A stretch of 10,750 bases of DNA from Bacteroidota bacterium (GTDB taxonomy: Bacteria > Bacteroidota > Ignavibacteria > T3Sed10-11): NCBI GenBank assembly GCA_007128495.1, contig SKXH01000021.1, positions 1 through 10,750 of the forward strand, in the 5' to 3' direction. The notes beneath the pieces are model-generated. The model was not told the origin of the DNA. It did no database searches and was given only the letters and a program-made list of their open reading frames with translations. Every line of letters begins with the position of its first letter. Position 1 is the first letter of the stretch. Positions 6,292 through 10,750 of the stretch are shown here, piece after piece. Position numbers and translations under genes: made by a program.

Positions 6292-7439
6292 TAGATGAAA
6301 ATTTTCTCATTCATACACTGCGGGATCTCGTCCAGATAAACTCCGTCAATCCCGATCTCTCCTCTGACGGACCCGGTGAAGAAGAGATCGGATCATATAT
6401 TGACGGCGTACTCCGGTCACTGAATATTCGTTCTGAGGTTGTACAGCTTGCACCGAAACGTGTGAACGTGATCGGTATTTTAAAAGGAGCGGGAAACGGT
6501 AAATCGCTCATGCTGAATGCACACACGGATACCGTCGGTATCGAAGGAATGGAAGCCCCTTTTTCGGCAGCGATCAAAGACGGAAAACTCTACGGGCGCG
6601 GTGCATACGATATGAAAGCAAGCATTGCCGCTATGCTTGCGGCGACAAAAGCTCTACGCGATAACTCAATAGCATTGGATGGAGATCTGATGGTAACCTT
6701 CGTTGCCGACGAGGAATACGAAAGTATCGGTACACAGGATTTGGTGAAAAACTATAAAACCGATGCTGCGATCGTGATGGAACCGACGGATCTCGATGTC
6801 TGTATCGGGCACAGGGGGTTCGGTATTTTTGAGATCACTACAAACGGAAAGGTAGCCCACGGCGGACGTCATCAGGAAGGAATCGATGCAAATATGAAAA
6901 TGGGAGCGGTGCTCACCGAGTTGGAAAAACATTCCCGGAAGCTTCCCGATGAAAAATCACACCCATTATTCGGTCAGGCGTCGATGCACGTACCGGTTAT
7001 CCGCGGCGGAGAGAGTTTATTTATTTACTCGGGTAAGTGTTCCATTCAAGTCGAGCGGAGAACCCTGCCCGGTGAAACGCAGCAAGAGATACTAAAGGAT
7101 TTCCAGACAATAATTGATGAACGAGCTACGGAGGATAAAGATTTTTCAGCACAGGTTAAGCCGCTCATCTGGCGTGATCCGTATGAAATATCCCGTGATA
7201 CTCCGATAGTTCAAACCGTGATGCAATGTGCCGCCGATGTGCTTGGTAATAAACCATCCTATATCGGGCATACATGGTGGGAAGATTCTGCAATTATCGG
7301 AAAGAATGGTACTGATACTGTGATTTTTGGTCCGCTCGGCGGCGGTATTCACCAAAAAATCGAATGGGTCGATCTCAAATCTGTTGTTGATCTATCGAAA
7401 ATACTGGTTCAGACAGCCATTTTGTATTGTAAGAGGTAA
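6288..7439 (+). CDS. M20-family metallopeptidase/deacylase (ArgE/DapE type)
   Basis: The 383-residue product has the two-domain M20 architecture. Metal and catalytic residues are visible: His79 and Asp81 in NAHTDTV, Asp108 in GRGAYDMK, the Glu142-Glu143 pair in ADEE, Glu165 in MEPTD, and a C-terminal His355 in GGGIHQKIEW. The inserted dimerisation domain includes KVAHGGRHQEGIDAN (188-202) and VERRTLPGE (255-263). The family hydrolyses amide bonds of N-acyl amino acids or small peptides using one or two zinc or cobalt ions in the cytoplasm; no signal peptide is present. The start ATG overlaps the upstream TGA (ATGA at 6288-6291), with GAGG at 6274-6277 inside the upstream gene, so the two are translationally coupled. 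Partnering with a C-S enzyme suggests an N-acylated or peptidic sulfur amino acid substrate, which is inference. It could instead be an acetylornithine, succinyl-diaminopimelate or peptide hydrolase. Confidence 0.9.
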   Translation: MIDENFLIHTLRDLVQINSVNPDLSSDGPGEEEIGSYIDGVLRSLNIRSEVVQLAPKRVNVIGILKGAGNGKSLMLNAHTDTVGIEGMEAPFSAAIKDGKLYGRGAYDMKASIAAMLAATKALRDNSIALDGDLMVTFVADEEYESIGTQDLVKNYKTDAAIVMEPTDLDVCIGHRGFGIFEITTNGKVAHGGRHQEGIDANMKMGAVLTELEKHSRKLPDEKSHPLFGQASMHVPVIRGGESLFIYSGKCSIQVERRTLPGETQQEILKDFQTIIDERATEDKDFSAQVKPLIWRDPYEISRDTPIVQTVMQCAADVLGNKPSYIGHTWWEDSAIIGKNGTDTVIFGPLGGGIHQKIEWVDLKSVVDLSKILVQTAILYCKR

Positions 7440-7462
7440 ATAACATTTACGCATTATCATCT

Positions 7463-7469
7463 AAGGAGG
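7463..7469 (+). promoter_or_regulatory. Strong Shine-Dalgarno of the T9SS repeat-protein gene
   Basis: AAGGAGG lies 5 bases before the ATG at 7475, a near-ideal ribosome binding site. It fixes the start and shows that the organism's ribosomes probably use the anti-SD sequence, in contrast to the nearly absent sites before the AGPS-like gene and glpD. Confidence 0.8.
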
Positions 7470-7474
7470 TTGTT

Positions 7475-8896
7475 ATGGAATCCTGGTATCGGAATCCTGT
7501 ATACTGTCGTCCTATGCTGTTGATTTGTATGGGATTGGCAGTGCTGTTATTTTTAGGCGGAATTACCCATGCCTCTGAAAAAGAAAGGGAGCGGCCGTTT
7601 ACTCGTCCTTCCCAATTATCCGGGACCGTCGAGATTACTACGGATAATATCGTTAATCTGAGGTTTCAGGATAATCATCGGTTGATTTCCCTCGAGGGTT
7701 TTCAAAAGGTTTCAGAAAGTGAAATGATTGGTTATGTCAGACAGGTATATGAAGATGGTGCCTGGCTGAATGATGAACGGGAAATTATTATACTGGATCA
7801 GGCGGGGCGGCTTATCGAAGAGATTTATCAAAGATATGTCGATGATGTCTGGCAGAATGAATCCCGGTATATCATAGAATACGAAGGGACAAGTGAATAT
7901 CCATCCATTGAGATATATCAGCTCTGGCAGAACAATGAGTGGGTAAATTATTGGAGAGATACTTTCTAATTTAATGAAGCAGGCCAGTTGGTGGAACTAT
8001 TGTATGAAGATTGGGAAGATGGTGAATGGGTGCCGACAGACCTGTTCGAAATTTCCTATACCGATGATGGACAATTTGCTCAAGTTATTGAATATTCCTG
8101 GTGGTTTGATGAGTGGGAAGCCGATTACCGCTTGACCTGGCAGTACGATGGTGCCGGTCGTGAGATTGAAATGCTGGAAGAATACTGGGACGGCGAAGAA
8201 TGGTTGCCGGAATTCAGACTTGCGTATGAATATGATAACGACGGCAACAATGTATCTCAGCTATCTCAATTTTACGATGATTTCGAAGAGGAATGGATCG
8301 ATGAAAGTAGAAGTCTGTATACATACGATGACGCCGGAAACCGGCTGGAATGGATAATGCAAAGTTGGGATGATGTGGATGAGATCTGGGAATATTCAGT
8401 AAGATTTCAATATCAATATACCGACCAGGGTTTGGAACTACAATCAACAATCTCATTCTGGGATGGTGAAAACTGGATGTATTGGAGCAGGAGAAGTTAT
8501 CAATATGATAATGACGGTAACTTACAGATGGAGCTCTTAGAAAATTGGACCGGTGAAGACTGGGTATATACGGCACGGTATCTGTATGAAGGATTTGATC
8601 CGACAAACGTTGTAGACGATATTCATACACCGGTTCGGTTTGAATTGATGCAGAACTATCCGAATCCGTTCAACCCGGCGACGACGATACAATTTTTTAT
8701 CCCCGAACATTCGAGAGTAACGCTTACCGTTTACGATCTGCTGGGGAGAAAAGTGGCAACACTGGTCGATGAGCACCTGCAAGCGGGTGAATATTCACAC
8801 ATATTCGATGCGAATCATCTTGCCAGCGGAGTGTATATATACCGGCTTCAGGCAGGAGAAAACATTAGTATGAAACGCCTGACACTTGTTAAATAG
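7475..8896 (+). pseudogene. Secreted Trp-rich repeat protein with T9SS sorting domain, interrupted by in-frame TAA
   Basis: One reading frame of 473 codons runs from the ATG at 7475 to the stop at 8894-8896, broken only by TAA at 7967-7969 (codon 165). Upstream is a signal peptide (hydrophobic core about residues 14-30, likely cleavage after THA at 33) and the first repeats. Downstream, in the same frame, are the remaining repeats and a T9SS type A sorting domain (8639-8893, QNYPNPFNPATTI ... ASGVYIYRL). The repeat pattern crosses the stop without a break: RDTF-stop-FNEAGQ aligns with RLTWQYDGAGR, RSLYTYDDAGN and RRSYQYDNDGN, so the stop replaces one variable residue. CAA (Gln), found there in several sister repeats, becomes TAA by one change. 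As it stands, the first piece lacks the sorting signal and the second (possible TTG at 7988) lacks an export signal. Alternatives are sequencing error, read-through or a very recent nonsense mutation. Repeat function unknown; probably a surface protein. Confidence 0.75.
7736..8596 (+). repeat. About ten Trp/Tyr-rich repeats of roughly 29-31 residues
   Basis: The protein consists largely of degenerate units with the pattern W-D/E-G-E-x-W, about six residues, R-x-x-Y-x-Y-D-x-x-G-N/R, then about six residues. Examples are YEDWEDGEWV, EEYWDGEEWL, QFYDDFEEEWID and ISFWDGENWM, each followed by segments such as RLAYEYDNDGN, RSLYTYDDAGN and RRSYQYDNDGN. The second half resembles the YD repeat of RHS-type proteins. 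The alternating aromatic pattern suggests a stacked beta-strand fold. The units are clearly diverged at DNA level, so this is an old protein repeat and not a recent tandem duplication. Confidence 0.75.
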
Positions 8897-8944
8897 AGAA
8901 ATAATACTTTTCAGTTACGAAAGACACTACGGCTCCGTTCGGTA

Positions 8945-8972
8945 TTGAATATTATACAAATATTTTTATATT
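8945..8972 (+). promoter_or_regulatory. Possible promoter of the subtilase gene
   Basis: TTGAAT (8945-8950) and TATATT (8967-8972) are spaced 16 bp apart in the 128-bp gap before the protease gene. Transcription would begin around 8979, leaving a leader of about 45 bases before the ATG at 9025. The -10 element overlaps the alternative TTG start at 8971, which argues against that start. The region is AT-rich, so the match may be accidental. Confidence 0.4.
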
Positions 8973-9013
8973 GAGCGGAGTCTGTTTGCTTTTATGGAAC
9001 TTAGAAATAAAAC

Positions 9014-9020
9014 GGGAGGG
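9014..9020 (+). promoter_or_regulatory. Shine-Dalgarno that decides the subtilase start
   Basis: GGGAGGG sits 4 bases before the ATG at 9025. The frame is open further upstream to a TTG at 8971, but only the ATG at 9025 has this ribosome binding site and puts a typical signal peptide (MKCIIYSIIALIAV) at the N-terminus. Confidence 0.8.
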
Positions 9021-9024
9021 TTCT

Positions 9025-10746
9025 ATGAAATGTATTATATACTCCATTATAGCACTCATTGCTGTGACAGGGCAGATAAATATCTTTTCAGCTCTTGCCG
9101 CCGGCTCACCGTTGCACCATCCCGATCGAATTATACTTAAGTTTGAAGATACATCATCTTTGTACAAAGATGTGAGGAATGTGTTGCAAGCTGTCGATAT
9201 CAAGTCGATTCAAGTAGATAATCAAAGTGTATCGGGGAAAATTGAAAATTTTATGAGAGAAATCTCTCTTATTGAACTTTGGCCGATACACCAGGAACAA
9301 AAATTAAAAGCAACTCCGCAAGGATTGGAAAGAATTTTTCTGGCTAAATACCAGGACAACTTATCAATAGACGATGTATTAGCTGTTTTAAATAATCATT
9401 CCGACATTGAATATGCTGAACCGGATTATGTTGGCTTTGGCAGCGGTAAGGTGTGTGAGAAGGAGTCACCTTCATATCTCAGAAAAACTCAAAATACATT
9501 TCCTAACGATTCATATTTTTCGGATCAATGGGGATTGAAAAACGATGGTCAGGAGATTGGCGGTTATACCGGTTACCCGGGAGCTGATATCAATATACTT
9601 GATGGATGGGAAATAACGACCGGTTCATCCGATATAGTTATGGCAGTGCTCGATTCCGGTATTCCAAAAGAACATCCGGAATTTTCCGGGCGGCTCGTAG
9701 ATGGATATGATTATGCTAATGATAATAACGATCCTGAAGATGATCATGGGCACGGAACAAGTGTTGCAAGTATTGCAGCCGCTACCGGAAATAACGGAGG
9801 GCTTATGGCAGGTGTCGATTGGAGCGTGAAAATTATGCCCGTGAAAATTTTAAATAATGAGAATTGGGGGTGGTATAGTTGGTGGATTAGCGGAATTAAA
9901 TATGCGGTAGATAACGGTGCCCGGGTTATCAATATGAGTGTCGGTGGAACCGATATAAGTGAATCTTTGAAAGATGCCGTTAATTATGCCCTGGACAATG
10001 AGGTAATAGTAGTTGCCTCAGTGATGAATACAGATAATGATGATATATTTTATCCTGCCGGATATGAAGGTGTCATATCCGTTGGTGCAATTAACAATCG
10101 CGATATGCGTGCAAGTCCGTTTTGCTGGGGAGGGGGAAGTAACTACGGAGATCATATTGACTTTGCCGCACCGGGTGAGAGAATCGTAAGTTTAAATTAT
10201 CAAAATTTTGAATCGACATCTTTCTGGTGCGGTACGTCCCAGGCAGCACCGATGGTCGCGGGAACGATAACGCTTATGCTGAGTGTAAATAATACGTTAA
10301 CCAGAGCTGAAATATACGATATACTTAAAGAAACCACCCGTGAGCAGGTCCAGGTAACTGCAAAGGCAAACGCTGATTGGGACCACTATTATGGCTGGGG
10401 AAGAATTGACATGTACGCAGCACTGGATGAAGTGCGTAATATTACAAGCATATCCGATCTGATAGATGAGGAAGAGATAACGGGTGATTATAGGTTGGCT
10501 CAAAATTACCCGAACCCTTTTAATCCATCTACCACAATCGAATATGAAATAGCTGATGCCGGCCGGGTTAAAATCATAATCTATTCAATTGTTGGATCAG
10601 AAATTACAACTATTGTAGACAAACACCAGCAGCCGGGTTGGTATTCGGTTACGTTTGATGCAGGTGATTTACCAAGCGGTGTGTATGTATATACCATCCG
10701 GGTCAACGATTTTGTTCAGTCAAAAATGATGATGTTGCTGCAATAA
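9025..10746 (+). CDS. Secreted subtilisin-family (S8) serine protease with T9SS sorting domain
   Basis: The 573-residue product has a signal peptide (1 to about 25, cleavage near ALAAG), then a propeptide (about 33-137) ending in the typical IEYAEPDYV (129-136). The S8 catalytic domain follows (about 163-470): Asp210 in AVLDSG, His243 in HGHGTSVAS and Ser405 in CGTSQAAPMVAGT form the triad, and Asn335 in ASVMNTD is the likely oxyanion-hole residue. The C-terminal 84 residues (from about 490, QNYPNPFNPSTTI ... SGVYVYTI) are a T9SS type A sorting domain, removed or used for surface attachment after crossing the outer membrane. It probably degrades extracellular protein. The domain order is complete and no disruption is seen. 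It follows another T9SS cargo gene, but the 128-bp gap with its own promoter-like sequence suggests independent expression. The stop TAA lies 4 bases before the window edge. Confidence 0.93.
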   Translation: MKCIIYSIIALIAVTGQINIFSALAAGSPLHHPDRIILKFEDTSSLYKDVRNVLQAVDIKSIQVDNQSVSGKIENFMREISLIELWPIHQEQKLKATPQGLERIFLAKYQDNLSIDDVLAVLNNHSDIEYAEPDYVGFGSGKVCEKESPSYLRKTQNTFPNDSYFSDQWGLKNDGQEIGGYTGYPGADINILDGWEITTGSSDIVMAVLDSGIPKEHPEFSGRLVDGYDYANDNNDPEDDHGHGTSVASIAAATGNNGGLMAGVDWSVKIMPVKILNNENWGWYSWWISGIKYAVDNGARVINMSVGGTDISESLKDAVNYALDNEVIVVASVMNTDNDDIFYPAGYEGVISVGAINNRDMRASPFCWGGGSNYGDHIDFAAPGERIVSLNYQNFESTSFWCGTSQAAPMVAGTITLMLSVNNTLTRAEIYDILKETTREQVQVTAKANADWDHYYGWGRIDMYAALDEVRNITSISDLIDEEEITGDYRLAQNYPNPFNPSTTIEYEIADAGRVKIIIYSIVGSEITTIVDKHQQPGWYSVTFDAGDLPSGVYVYTIRVNDFVQSKMMMLLQ

Positions 10747-10750
10747 ATAA

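Noticed and set aside
7436..7450. GTAAAT-aac-ATTTAC inverted repeat at the end of the M20 gene, as a terminator
   Set aside because: The stem is only 6 bp and AT-rich, with no following T-run; it is too weak to be called a terminator.
7988..8896. Independent gene starting at TTG 7988
   Set aside because: It is in the same frame as the 7475 ORF, begins in mid-repeat, has no signal peptide although it ends in a secretion sorting domain, and has only a poor ribosome binding site. It is better read as the second half of an interrupted gene.
8927..8945. ACGG-ct-CCGT hairpin after the interrupted gene, as a terminator
   Set aside because: A 4-bp stem with a 2-base loop cannot form a useful hairpin and no U-tract follows.
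8971..9024. Upstream TTG start adding 18 residues to the subtilase
   Set aside because: The ATG at 9025 has a strong Shine-Dalgarno and gives a normal signal peptide, and the TTG overlaps the likely -10 element.
7475..10746. The two adjacent T9SS genes as a toxin/RHS-type polymorphic system
   Set aside because: The YD-like repeats are not followed by a hyper-variable toxin domain or an immunity gene. The C-terminus is an ordinary sorting domain, and the neighbour is a plain secreted protease.

Overview
The window looks like a chromosomal stretch from a moderately AT-rich bacterium, probably of the FCB superphylum (Bacteroidota/Ignavibacteria/Calditrichota/KSB1-like lineages). The main clue is that the last two genes end in a type IX secretion (T9SS, Por) C-terminal sorting domain of the QNYPNPFNPxTTI...GVYxY type, which is typical of that group. 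No phage, transposon, CRISPR or RNA genes were seen, and no previously undescribed system stands out clearly.

Layout. (1) Positions 1-398, minus strand: the N-terminal part of an exported PQQ-dependent aldose sugar dehydrogenase that runs off the left edge. (2) 399-754: a 356-bp AT-rich divergent intergenic region. It holds a short hairpin, a fragment of a CACGGATT-type dispersed repeat and, next to the rightward genes, a sigma70-like promoter overlapped by a perfect palindrome that looks like an operator. (3) 755-5030, plus strand: a tight three-gene operon of an alkyl-DHAP-synthase-like flavoprotein, an FAD glycerol-3-phosphate dehydrogenase (glpD) and a YegS/diacylglycerol-kinase-family lipid kinase. 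It links G3P and DHAP to glycerolipid, possibly ether-lipid, metabolism. (4) 5113-7439: a PLP-dependent Cys/Met-metabolism enzyme of an atypical cystathionine gamma-synthase-like subfamily, translationally coupled through ATGA to an M20 (ArgE/DapE-type) metallo-deacylase. (5) 7475-8896: a gene for a secreted Trp-rich repeat protein with a T9SS sorting domain, interrupted at codon 165 by an in-frame TAA, so it appears as two ORFs in one frame. (6) 9025-10746: a secreted subtilisin-family (S8) protease with propeptide and T9SS sorting domain.

How the parts relate. Genes 755-5030 probably work together: GlpD makes DHAP, the AGPS-like enzyme would use acyl-DHAP plus a fatty alcohol, and the kinase would phosphorylate a neutral lipid. 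The 5113-7439 pair could deacylate and then cleave or transfer a sulfur amino acid derivative, but the substrate is unknown. The last two genes are separate surface or secreted products, each with a strong Shine-Dalgarno sequence, unlike the metabolic genes upstream. The most notable observations are the nonsense-interrupted T9SS gene, the flavoprotein-glpD-lipid kinase operon, and the palindrome at its promoter.
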